Below, in pieces: positions 46,201 through 57,833 of a DNA stretch of 64,000 nt (its first letter is position 1; the number at the start of each line of letters is the position of its first letter). The stretch spans positions 124,001 to 188,000 of the forward strand of contig JAIXMQ010000018.1 of NCBI GenBank assembly GCA_025716855.1, written 5' to 3'. This stretch comes from Pilaira anomala. Lineage: Eukaryota; Mucoromycota; Mucoromycetes; Mucorales; Mucoraceae. A program made the position numbers and the translations under genes. The notes under the pieces were generated by a model, which saw nothing but the letters and a program-made list of their open reading frames with translations, made no database searches and was not told the DNA's origin.

Positions 46201-48007
46201 CTCCGAACCCAAATGAAAAGGGTAAAACGGTTCATGTCGTACGTCGTTTTGAATTTGTGCATGCCCGTGCCTCTCAATCTGTGGCTGTACTGGATCCTGT
46301 CACTCAACACGTCCATGTCTTCTTGAAGGGTTCCTTTGAACGTGTCAAGTACCTCTCCAACGCCGATTCGATTCCTGTCGATTATGATCAACAAGCAGCT
46401 AGATATGCTCAAGAAGGATGTTATGTTCTTGCAATGGCCCATCGTGATATCGGTGTCTTGGGTCAAGATGTGACGATGGAACAATTAAAATCTATGTCGC
46501 GTGATGAACTTGAACAAGATTGTGAGTTCGCTGGTTTTGTACTTTTCCGTAACATGTTGAAACATGATACAACGGATGCTATTTCTCAATTGAAGGAAGG
46601 TGATACCCGTGTTGTGATGATTACGGGTGATACTGCATTAACTGGTATTTATATTGCTCGTCAATGTGGTATGATGGAACCTCATCAACGTGTACTTTTG
46701 GGTGACCTTGTGAACGGTACGGTTGTTTGGCATGATATTGAATCGGGCGATCAAGTGGATATCGATCACGTCATCGATCAAGATCCTCATGAAGAACATG
46801 AAAAGCGTATTGAACTTGCTATGACCGGTCGTGCCTTTGAGGCTTTAATCAAGGAAGAAAGAATTCGTAAATATCTCTTCATGACGCGTGTTTTCGCTCG
46901 TATGACTCCTAATGATAAAGTCATGTGTGTTCAACTTCATATGGAAAAGGGTGTCACTGCTATGTGTGGTGATGGTGGTAACGATTGTGGTGCCCTTCGT
47001 GCTGCTCATGTTGGTCTTGCTTTATCTGAAGCTGAAGCTTCTATTGTGTCTCCTTTCAGTACCAGTAATCGTACTATTATGCAATGTGTTGAACTTATGA
47101 AACAAGGTCGTGCTGCTCTTGCAACTAGTTTTGCTAATTACAAGTTCTTGATTTTATATGGTGAAGCTATGGCCTGTTGGGAATTAATCATGTTTTATTT
47201 CACTGTTATTGCTCCTCAATCTATTTGGATTACTATTGATGGTTTCATGACTACTACAATGACTTTTGCTATTACTCAAGCTCAACCTGCTGCTAGATTA
47301 AGTCCTTCTCGTCCTACTGCTAAGCCTTTAGGTGCCTATACCTTGGCCTCTTTGCTTGGTTGTATTTTTATTAACTTTTGGTTCATTGTTTGCAGGTAAA
47401 GTAAAATTTTTTTTATTATTATTATTATTTATTACTTGTATATTTACTTTTTAATATTTATAGTGTTGTTTGGCTTTTCCAACAAGACTGGTTTATCTGT
47501 AACGAATTCGATAGTTCTGCTGTCGATTCAGCTAAATGGTGGTTAATTGGAGATAACTACGAATCCGAAATGATTTCACTTGTTATCATGTTCCAATTCT
47601 TTAACAGTGGTGCTATTGTCAATTTTGGTGCACAATTCCGTAGATCATGGTGGAGAAATTACACTCTTGTGTTTGTTTGGATTTGTTTCTTTGTCAGTTG
47701 TAGTTACCTTATTTTGGCAGATCCTAACCCATATTCATGTATCTTCAGAATTAACTGTGGTTCTGCTGACAAGTTGGTTGAACTTGGATACCCTAGACCC
47801 AATTGGGATATTCCCGATTATAACTCGCCTGTCGGTCATAACGTTTTACCTACCTATTTCCGTTGGCAATTATGGGGTTTCGTCCTTGGTAATTGTCTGG
47901 CTAATATTGTTTGGGAACGTATCTGTATTCTTTGGATTGCTCGTGATTGGGCTATTAGACGTACAAAGAGTAACCCTCAACAAAACAGAGCTATTTTCAA
48001 GCTTTAA
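43253..48007 (+). CDS. P5-type ATPase with secreted Cys-rich N-terminal domain
   Basis: Six exons, 43253-43328, 43412-44227, 44368-44644, 44754-45017, 45095-47395 and 47464-48007, coding 1425 residues. The ATPase core has 'VPGDVFEITENSLIPCDAVI', 'NESSLTGEAMPIRK' (TGE), the phosphorylated Asp in 'FCFDKTGTLTREG' (D757), 'MITGDTALTGIYIARQCGMM' and 'MCGDGGNDCGALRAAHVGLA'. 'RINLSGKVRIFCFDKTGT' and the N-terminal 'CMRYIYNTEKARFEPYEYD' mark the P5 family (ATP13A/Ypk9-like), endomembrane pumps of which some carry polyamines. The usual PPxLP in span M4 reads SPLLP (about 714-718). Unlike normal P5 pumps, the N-terminus has a signal peptide (about 1-20) and a domain of about 110 residues with some 12 Cys ('CPPGLSFCGDGTCMESCDAI'), followed by a membrane span at about 155-180. 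Whether it belongs to P5B or a separate fungal subgroup is open. Confidence 0.92.
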
Positions 48008-49936
48008 ACAAAACATCTCCTTCCTCCTCCAAAACACCCTCCACTTACCACTCTCCATTTTATTTACTATATCTCATTACCTCTTCTTTTATGTAATTAT
48101 TATTTTATTATTCCCCATCTTTTTTTCTATAGAAAACATCGGTTTATTACTTTTTCATATATATTTTTTTTTATTGTCATATTCAACTTGATCCCTCTAT
48201 AATAATCATTTAATAAAAGGTTGTTTATTTCTCTAAAGTTTTTTTTTTTTTTTTTTTTTTTTTTTGCCTTTCAAGGAAGGGATTGAGAATTTGTATGCGA
48301 ACCATATGATATAGCATAAACAGGTTTATATCACTTTTTTTTTTTTTATCTTTCTTTTTATTCTTCTACATAAAAGAGGGTTTATATCAATAAATACCTA
48401 CGATGATGTGATTTATATAAAAGTATCAGAGTAAGTACATATAGATTACTTATTGTTTTTTTGTGAAGAAAATTTTTATCTTTATAAGCTAACTTTTTCT
48501 TTTATTATGCTGATAAAAAATATATAAAATGAAAAAGATGATTCGAGTGAAAGAAACAAAACAAATGTGCTCCGTAACTATAGAGCTTCCTGCCCAGAGA
48601 TTTTGTGTCATTCTTTTACAGCGACCAGGTTACTCTTCTATGTATCGTCCTAATTTTAATGCGTCAGATGCTCCAAGACTTGACAATTTTCCAACCAACA
48701 TTAGCTTCTTATATACCCCGCCAAATCTTTACTATGGACAAAGCCATGGTGTTTGTGTACTTCACTTTTTTACTGAAAAAATAAACGTTGTTTTTATGCT
48801 GTCATTTTACAATTATTACATTTCCGCATATTTGTCGATTGTAAATATGCAGGTACAATATTAGAAATATAAGCCGAAAACGTTTTCATAACACAAAAAA
48901 AAAAAAAAATCTCTTATTTTTTAACATCATTATTTTCATATATTTATCAACTACTTAAGTGTAAGGGTTGTATAGTAAGATACTAGAACTGTGAGAGAAA
49001 GAAAAGGTTATGTCTTTATTTACATGTCTTTATCAAGGTATTTATTAGAGAAGGTTACTGTTGACAGTAACACATCGTTGTACTACTAATAACAAATCAA
49101 CAAACTTCTACCTGCCATATTTTTCAGTGCAAAAAAAAAAAAGCAAAACAAAAAACAAAAAAAAAAATCCCAAAAGTGGGTTGAGTCAGAAATAAAATCT
49201 CCTATTTATATGAGGATATGAGACTCGCTCCCCTAGATCCATATGTACGTACACATTACTTTTAAAATCGGATACAAACAGAAATCAGTCACAGAGTGAG
49301 TTACATAGTTACTCCAAATATAAATGAAAAAAAAAAAAAGAGATGAGATGTTGAGTATTGGTATAATTCCGTTTGAGTTTTACAATTCCTGCGAGGAACA
49401 TAATAAGATCTTTTTCTAACATTTGCATCACTACACACTTGAATCCATCCATATGAACCAAAAAACCATGCAATGTAATCTCAGCCGTAAAATAATACGC
49501 TATAACTATTAACCTAAAAACATATTTTTATTAACTTGTAGGAATCACAAAATCATACAAAAAGTAACAAAGATTAGTTACGCCAATTCTTCTCTTTTTA
49601 TTACCTTTCCAGTTTTTTTTTTCTATAGCGTAATCCAAACCCAGTCTTTTCTTTAAATTTGGTAGGTAATGCTGATTGTTTTTTTTTTCATTTACTTTAC
49701 TCGAAATAGTTAAAAAGGGCATGTATGGTAGATACTATCGATTCTTGTCATACAAATAGAGGTCAATAAAAATAAAAAAGAGTTAGGAAAGTTACACTTT
49801 AATTCTTAAGATTGATCTTCTTTAAAGTGACACAAATCGTGTATATAAAATATGTTTCGATGCGCCGTATATTTTTTTTTGCTTTTTTTTTCCCTTTGCA
49901 ATTTTTTTTTTCTTTCCTGTTAAATAACAATATTTA
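48008..49936. other. Long intergenic region without recognised gene
   Basis: About 1.9 kb. An ATG frame of 111 residues at 48529-48864 has odd composition and no family resemblance, so I leave it uncalled. The rest is AT-rich with a 25-nt T run near 48240. Confidence 0.45.
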
Positions 49937-50444
49937 ATGCCACCCAAGTTAACTGCTGCTGAGATTGAGGCTAAAGATGCCGCAAGATTAAATCAATTGG
50001 GTTATAAACAAGTAATGATATTGTTACATACATATAATAGCATGATGATAAACTTATAATATCTATTACGTTTTCTAGGAATTAAAAAGAGAGTTAGGGG
50101 TTAGTTTTAGATCCATAATGGAGAATTTATAACAAATCGAATGCATTCCTTATTAACAACAACCTACATACATAGTCATTTGGTAATTATGGTTTAGCCC
50201 TTAGTGTAGTTTGTATTTCGTCTGGTTTAACAAGTCTGTTTTCATATGGCCTGAAAACTGGTGGACCGGTAAGTTGGTGAGAGAGAATAAAGAGTGAAAA
50301 TCATCAAGTAGCATAAAAATAGTCACGTACATAAGTCTTAGTACTAAAGGTCATTATTTCATCCCATATTGTAGGTTGTCATGGTTTGGGGTTGGATTGT
50401 TGTAGCTTGTTTTACTTTTTGTGTTGCATTGGCTATGGCAGGTA

Positions 50445-50481
<37 letters not shown>

Positions 50482-52377
50482 ACAGAAAATCAAATAGGAA
50501 AGTAACTGAACTAAAAATCGTGACATTTCATTAGAGATTTCCTCTGCTTATCCTACCTCTGGTGGACTCTACTGGTGGGCCGCAAGATTAAGTTCAAAAC
50601 GATACGCTCCTGTTACTTCATGGATGACTGGCTGGTTTAACTTAATTGGACAATTTGCCGTAACTGCAGGTATCAATTACGGTATTGCATTAATGATTGC
50701 AGCTACTATATCTATTGGAACAAACGGAGCGTGGGTTCCAACAGTTGGTGCCACAGTCGGAATTCATATCGCAATGTGCATCACACAAGGAATAGCTAAT
50801 TCATTAGGATCTAAAGTCATGACAACTCTAAATTGTAAGATCAAACGATGATTAAGATGCATTATGGACCTAATATTTTTGTTTCGGTTTTCTAGCCTTC
50901 AGTACCTGGTGGCAAGTAATTGCTCCTGCAGTTATTATGATCACTATCGTCGCAAAGGCTCCTACACATCAATCTGCCAGCTTCGTTTTTACTGATTTCA
51001 ATAACGATTCAGGCTGGAGTAATAAAGCCTATGTTGCTGTAGTTGGTCTCTTACAAGCTCAATTTACTCTAACTGGCTATGATTCCAGTGCTCACATGTC
51101 AGAAGAGACCAAGAATGCAGAGATTGCTGGTCCTGTGGGTATGACGATGGCTGTTATAGGTAATCATATAAGATAGAAAGAGTATTTTAAAGACCGGATG
51201 TGAAACCGTGTATTTTAAAGATAGATACTCGTATCAATTTTTATGTTATCTTTAGATCAAGCATCTAATTCTGTTATCTTTTTTATTTATTTATTAGTCA
51301 GTTCAATTATGGGCTTCTTATTTATTCTTGCGTTCTTGTTTTGTATTCAAGATTTTCCAGTCACTTTAAATAGCTCGACTGGGTTTCCCGTCATGCAGAT
51401 CATGGTTGACTGTGTCGGAAACGCCGGTGCGATTGTGATGATGGTTATGCTTATTATTGCTTGCTGGCAGTGTGGATTTGCTAGTGTTGCATCCAACTCC
51501 AGAATGATATATGCTTTCTCTCGCGATGGTGCTATGCCTGGAAGCAAGTACTGGCACAAAATAGATCATAAAAGACAGGTATATACTTGTAATTTTTTTA
51601 TAATTATTGACAGACCAGTAAAATTAATTTAAAATTTAATTAATCAGGCGCCTATTAATGCTGTTTGGTTATCTATTTTCGTAGCCTCTATTTTGAGCTT
51701 GCCCGCTTTGGGAAATTCAACTGCTTTTTCTGCTATTACATCTGTTGCTACGATTGGACTCTATATCTCTTATGCGGTTCCTATTGTAGCTAAAATTATC
51801 AACAAAAAACAATTTATAAGAGGTCCTCTTCATTTAGGACGTTTCTCAGACATCATTGGAATGTAAGTTGTTCAAAGATGTAATTTCATATTGATACTCA
51901 ACGTCTTGGTATATCTTTATGTATAGGATTGCTGTTTTTTGGATTTGTATTATCACTGTATTATTTGTCCTTCCACCAGTTTGTAAGTAACACAGGCTTT
52001 TCTTTTTTGATGAAAATTAATGTCTCATATTTTTTCTTAGATCCAATCGATGCAGTTAGTATGAATTGTAAGTGTATACTCAAAAATTGTAGTTTATTTT
52101 ACTCGTATTTATTTTTATATACTTTTCATGTATAGATTCATGTCTTCTCGTTGGTTTAGTACTCTTTGGCGCTGGTGGTAGCTGGTTATTTTATGCTCGA
52201 TATTGGTTTACTGGACCTGTAATCAACTTGTCTACAGATGAAACCGAACAAGTTGATTTGGAAAGTGATAAAAAAATGTTCCATATAAATAACGATGTCG
52301 AGGGCACAGCTCCTGACGGAAAAAGTAAAAACAACGGTGTCGTTGAAGTATTGCAGGTTGAAAAAATTTCGCAGTAG
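49937..52377 (+). CDS. Amino-acid/GABA permease, Uga4-like (APC superfamily)
   Basis: Eleven exons: 49937-50011, 50079-50099, 50176-50268, 50375-50441, 50535-50834, 50896-51159, 51298-51578, 51648-51862, 51927-51982, 52041-52067 and 52136-52377, coding 546 residues, normal for the family. The cytosolic N-terminus has the Uga4/choline-permease signature 'LNQLGYKQELKREL'. About twelve membrane spans follow, with 'SAYPTSGGLYWWAARLSS', 'GYDSSAHMSEETKNA' and 'FASVASNSRMIYAFSRDGAM' as family landmarks. It likely brings GABA, choline or related amino compounds across the plasma or vacuolar membrane; the substrate cannot be read from sequence. The tail of about 55 residues is charged. Exons of 21, 56 and 27 nt are supported by exact frame and family alignment. 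Confidence 0.92.
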
Positions 52378-52672
52378 GTATCTACTAATCGTGTGTAAAT
52401 TAAAGAGTTGCTGTCCAAATACTACATTCATTGACGATATATTTAATACTAATAAATAATAAAAATGCATTATCACTGACGTATGTACATGTCCTAAATT
52501 ATGTTTTTTTACTTTTGATATGTTAATTTAATAAGTTATAAAATTACTCTAAAAATCGTTGAGATTTTATTAATCTAAATAAACTTTTATGTAAATGGTA
52601 ATAAGTATGATAAGTATGAGAATGTTGGTACTGCTATGCTTGATAGGAATGAGTGAAAAAAAAAAAAAAAGG

Positions 52673-54166
52673 CTAACTTTCTGTTTCGCTCAAAGCAGCT
52701 AATAAGTCTCGCTTGGCCATGCCATTAAAATCAACACTTTCAACTCCAATTGTTCTAGCAATCACATCTTTCACACGATCACTATATTCAGAAGCACTCT
52801 CTTGCTTATTTGGGAACTCAGGCTCACAATATACAATATCAACAGGAGTTATCCATCTTGTCATTCTGTAGTAAGCATAATACATGAATCCTTTACGAGT
52901 ATCCCAATATGGATCACCAAAATATCTATCATATCTATTTAAAAGGAAACCTTGTTAATCATCTCATCTTAATATTCTTTGACAATAACCTACTTGATGC
53001 CGACAGGACAAATTTTGACACCTAATTCAAAAGCACCTTTTTGAAAACGAATGGCAAATTTATTATTGACACAAGTACCTTCAGGAAAGATAATCATTGG
53101 ATTTTTCCATGTACCTGGTGATTCAACATGTTTTTTTAGACTTTCGTAAGGTGTTAATATATATCGTTCATCTATTATCTTATATTAACCTACCTCTGTG
53201 ATAATTCTTTACGTTCTGTAATATTTGCACGATCAAAAGTTAATGAATGTAAATAGTTTAATCCATTATTTTGTAAGAAACCTATAAGTTTATATCAATT
53301 AGCAAGAATTCCTGTAGAAATAATAACTGCATTTACCTAATGCTCCACCGTGTCTTGCCATGACAACGGCATGAGGAAATTTGTTCGCACTTAATAGTAT
53401 GTAATCTAAATATGAGGTATGATTGGCCTACAGTAAAAAAAAAAGGGCAATGTCAATATTGTATGAATATCCACTTTCGAGATTCTAACTTACAACAAAC
53501 ACATGGGGTTCATTTAATTCAGGCTTTTTCCCGATGTAATTAACTTTGACACCTAGGGAAAATAAGATACCCTTACAGTAATATTTAACAGCGAGTGACT
53601 ATTAAGAAGAAAAAAAAAATAGATAAGCTAACCATGTTAAAATCAGTGTATGATTGGTACATACCACTAAATCACTATTTTTCAAAGTAACTGCAATAGG
53701 CAAGGTAGTAAAGAATGCAACAGTAGAGGCACCAAGGGCTATACATCTAAGTGGAAACAAAATACCATAGCGAATAATCGTACTAGGAACTGCGGCAATA
53801 CAATCGAATATTTCCATTATTCGGCTGGTTCTTTTTACGGTATCACTTATAAAACATTTTGCAAACGATAACTAATTTAACATAATAAAGTATTAGATTG
53901 ATGGACATTTCTATCATTAATACTATGTGTATTACCAATTCTTCCCGGGTATACTCGGTATTACGAGATCTACGAGAAAAAAAAAAGATGTACAACATTT
54001 TAATAAAACAGGGACAACTTATTTGACAGTTTAATTGTTTTTCAATTTTTTACTTTTTCATTGAACCTTGAATATAATCACTTCTCATCATATCCAATGA
54101 CTCTGTCGAAGAATGCTCTGGCCTGGAAAGATTCGACGCATGAATTAAGGGCTCTTGATGTGGCAT
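52673..54166 (-). CDS. Glycerol-3-phosphate acyltransferase, GPAT3/4/GPAT9 type (PlsC family)
   Basis: Eight exons on the minus strand: 54166-54054, 53969-53936, 53871-53665, 53598-53494, 53427-53337, 53281-53194, 53140-52994 and 52934-52673, coding 348 residues. The PlsC domain has the catalytic 'NHTSYLDYILLS' (HX4D), 'DRANITERKELS' and the glycerol-phosphate-binding 'FPEGTCVNNKFAIRFQKG'. It continues 'PVGIKYDRYFGDPYWDTRKG' as in animal GPAT3/4 and plant GPAT9. One or two hydrophobic segments lie in the N-terminal part ('GILFPLRCIALGASTVAFFT'). The enzyme makes lysophosphatidic acid for glycerolipid synthesis at the ER; a lysophospholipid acyltransferase activity cannot be excluded. The first two exons depend on a GTAAAA donor at 54053 that restores the frame. 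Confidence 0.9.
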
Positions 54167-54589
54167 AGTTATATTTTAAGAAGTTGGATAAAGCTCAAAA
54201 AAAGGAAATTTTTTAAAAAATAAAAGAAAAGAATATAAAGCGGTTTTCGAACAGCGTCAGATCAATTAGAAGCAGTCTTATGGGATTTACTTTTAGCCAC
54301 TTATACTCTAGCATGATGAGTAAGGTCAATAATGCCTACTGCTCTCTGTAAATTGAGAGCTTATATATAACCTTCAAATCATTTCATTCTATATTTTAAG
54401 CTATAGTATATTTCAGAAATTTATACTTTTGAGTTACTGAACTTTGTAGTTTATTACGTTTTCTTTTCTTCATAATAAGCAATTGTTGGTTACACGGATG
54501 CGTTTGGAATAGACCACATGTACCACTTAAAATAAACAAAAGAACAATTTGTGTGCAATTGTTAAAACTGGAAAAAAATTAAAGGTCAC

Positions 54590-54860
54590 CCAACACGATT
54601 TCCTAACACAAGGAATTCCATTACCCAACCATCCCCCAAATCATCCAGTCTTTCTTATATAACAAAACAATTCCTTTTGAAACTACTACCGAATTACAGA
54701 GGTAAAGTCCTTATGCTTACGCTACATGTTTACTGATCTTCAATAGTTTTTCTGGTAAAGAAAAAGAGAGGTACTATTGCCAACGTTTTTTTCTAATAGC
54801 AGGAACAGTTTTGAGCCAATCAAATTACCCAGAAAAGCGGAAAAACCACATTTTTAGGAC
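54590..54860 (+). mobile_element. MITE-like dispersed repeat, copy A
   Basis: Shares ordered blocks with the 26.0-kb copy (CATCCCCCAAATCATCCAGT, CCTTTTGAAACTACTA, TTACGCTAC) and with the 55.8-kb copy (TGTTTACTGATCTTCAATAG, GTTTTGAGCCAATCAAATTA). No ORF is present. Ends are approximate. Confidence 0.6.
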
Positions 54861-55699
54861 AAAATCAGAAATGTTGTGATGTATGTTCTTTATTGAAGTA
54901 GGAAAAATGTGAGCACCACGCTGTAAGGTTGCGAACCAAGATTTAAATAAAATAAGTAGAAAGGAAGAACTTAGAGGAGGGAAATGTAGAGGTTGTCAAA
55001 ATTTATCTTTAATTTACGAAGAAATAAAGAATTCAATTGAGTAGAAAAAAAAAAAGATGTATTCTTATATGAAATAGGAATGGTTCTCTTTTAAAATATG
55101 TTGAGTTTAGGTCTAAAGGTCACTAACAATACGCGAAGTATATATAATGTGTAATAGACGAATATGATCAACGGAACACAAGTAATGATTATCAATTCTT
55201 ATAAAGATAGATATGTTTCACTCGCAATTGTTTAAGGTCCACCAATATATATCTCTTATGAATAAGAGTTCTTTATTGACGAGATGACTTAAGATAAAAA
55301 AAGTATGGTTCTCTATAGCTTAAAAGCCTAAAGATGTATGCTTTTTATTTATGTAGATTGTGGGATCAGATATTATTCTTAATAGAAAGAAATGTTTCTA
55401 AAACCACTGAAATACGATACGTTTAGATTTATTCTCTTAGTGTATTCTAAGAGAAAGATCACTAAAACGGTTTCTTTTGATATAATAAAAGAAGGGGAAA
55501 AAGGAAAAGAAAAAAAAAGCAATAATAAAAAAAGAAAAGAAAAGAAAAGTTTACACTGCCTTAGCAAGTGCAGAAAAAAAAAGGAATAGATAAGATTTTG
55601 ATTGAGATTCGACTGAAGAACTTTATTGAAAGGTGAAAAAAAGGGGAGTATTTATAAAGAAAAAGAAATAAGGTTTGACGATAGAAGAAGCAGTCATTA

Positions 55700-55910
55700 C
55701 AGTTTCTTCACTTTTTTCCGATTATTTGATTGGCTCAGTTTTTTTGCTGCAACAAAAAAACTATGTCTACAATATCCATTTTTCTTTATCAAGACTAATT
55801 AAGGTCAGTAAAACACATAGCGTAGCGTAGGGCTTTGTTGTAGTAATAACTGGGTAATTTGTTGGAAAAATGGGCAGGTGATGGAGTTTCTGGTAGTAGA
55901 AAATCAAAAT
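55700..55910 (-). mobile_element. MITE-like dispersed repeat, copy C
   Basis: Read in reverse it gives AAAGCCCTACGCTACGCTAT, GTTTTACTGACCTTAATTAG, ACATAGTTTTTTTG, AAACTGAGCCAATCAAATAA and GGAAAAAAGTG, in the same order as the other copies. It lies about 0.85 kb from copy A in inverted orientation. No ORF is present. Confidence 0.6.
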
Positions 55911-56262
55911 AGGTAAAGCTTAATTTTGACCCAAAATAAATCATGTATGTATATAGAAGCCTTTTAAAAGCATACTAACGTTTGCCAAGATGTTCTCAAA
56001 AGTGATAAAACCTATTTAATATTGTAGAAGAAGAATCATATAGTAACATGTGAGTTTTTTTTATTCGTGTAAAATTATTAAAAAACTATATTTATCATTT
56101 TATTGCAGCTATGTTTCTTTTAAGCCTTAGCAATTTAGATAATTTAGATTAAATATATCTTGGTATGAGTAAGTATGTTACCAAAAGAAAAGAATCAAAC
56201 GAAAAGATCGAATCTAAATACTTTATGTATTTACGACAGCTATTATTATTATTATTATTATT

Positions 56263-56263
<1 letters not shown>

Positions 56264-56306
<43 letters not shown>
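56264..56306. repeat. 43-nt poly-T tract
   Basis: Uninterrupted run of T preceded by an (ATT)n microsatellite. Confidence 0.9.
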
Positions 56307-56311
<5 letters not shown>

Positions 56312-57627
56312 CATAGTCATATTACTGCTACATATGTGAATTTTTTTTAATTCTTCTGTAACAAAAGACTCAACCATTAGCCTCTAAAGATAAATATTGG
56401 TTTTTGAAGATGTTGGAGTTCTGACTCTTAATACAACCTTTATTACATTAATTTTCATCATGGCACAGAATAGTCTGGCTGGGAATTGAGTATGAGTAAA
56501 AACGTATGTAGGATTATATACGTTCAGTAGCATATTAGATAATATTGATTTTAGAGATATACGTGGCATTAATAACGTTAGAATCAGTTATAATTGTAAT
56601 TTTTCGTGCCAAGAGAGATGACAATCAATTTTACACTATCTAATACACTAAAAACTGGCCGAATATTTCTTATAACCAAGGCAGTCCATGTTTTTTACAG
56701 TGTATTATATGTCTATATAAAACTAAAAGGGCTGTAGTAATATTTTACACATTTACAGCATTGATATACGTTATATTTTGTATAAAAGAATGCATGAAAA
56801 GCTTTTATTCTAAAGATCTCCAGAATGATCAAATTTTTGTTTATCTACTTTCATCAAATACATAAACTGTGAAAGTTGTTGCCTAAAAAAGAATGCGAGT
56901 AATGTAAATATATACAAACTACAATCACGATTTAAAAAAGCTCTTTGTAGTCTTCTCAGGAACTGCATTAATGACCACAGTTACACATAAATTGTTTTCA
57001 TGTGTTACGAAATGATATTCATGTTCCTTCATACAGAAACCCATTTTGACAAATGCTGTTACGGGTGACTACTCTTACATGCCCACTTTTGTTTTTAGCT
57101 TTTTGAAGATTATCTTAATACAATGAGCGGCGACATTTTTTTTTGGCTTATGAAATATTTCGTTTTCTAATATATGTTCCTAAAATTATCCTAGTACTTG
57201 TTTCATTAATTGTCTTTTATTGCAGTTACACGGGAATTACGTAAAACTGATAAATGACCTGAACGACTTTTTATCCCTGTTACTGGTAACTATTTTTGCC
57301 ACAGGAGACAATCTCCTGGCGCGGATACAACGAAATACATAAGGCCAGAATTCTTGAGCTGTGACTGTTGGAAGGGAGGGGTAAGTGATTAACTATTGTC
57401 CTTGTTACTGCGAATATAGTGTATGATATATAAATACAATAAGTAAAGTATAAATGATGTATTCTTGACCAATAGAAAATGACCCTTAATAGCATACACA
57501 GGAGTAAGAGACTTATTTTCTAACACGGATAACCAAACACGTTTGATAATGCGTGATATTGTTAGGCTACACATTTTTTGTACAACTCTAGAGGGGTATG
57601 ATAAAATGTTGTCAATTGAATGTTGTC

Positions 57628-57630
<3 letters not shown>

Positions 57631-57673
<43 letters not shown>
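57631..57673. repeat. 43-nt poly-T tract
   Basis: Uninterrupted run of T about 160 bp upstream of the SPRY-RING gene start, so it may act as a nucleosome-excluding promoter element. Confidence 0.9.
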
Positions 57674-57676
<3 letters not shown>

Positions 57677-57833
57677 TTCTTTGTTTTAACCCCTCGTTAT
57701 TGACCTCGTCTAATTTTTTTTTAACTATCTAGTTGTACGCGCCCAATTTTTTTTTAATTTTTATTGACAAAGGGTCTTTTTTTTCTCAATTTGTTCTTCT
57801 TGTTTGTTTCTTTCTATTTTACTAAAATAAAAA

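Larger units (their letters stand above)
54167..57833. other. Long repeat-rich intergenic region
   Basis: About 3.7 kb. It holds two MITE-like copies in opposite orientation (about 54640-54860 and 55700-55910), two 43-nt T runs (56264-56306 and 57631-57673), an (ATT)n run before the first of these, and A-rich stretches. Short frames here have no coding character. The last few hundred bases must carry the promoter of the SPRY-RING gene. Confidence 0.5.

Noticed and set aside
47580..48191. 203-residue hydrophobic plus-strand ORF
   Set aside because: Shifted-frame reading of the last P5-ATPase exon and its 3' flank; its hydrophobicity comes from T-rich sequence.
48529..48864. ATG-started ORF of 111 residues on the plus strand
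   Set aside because: Odd composition, no splice support, no resemblance to a family, and surrounded by AT-rich noncoding sequence.
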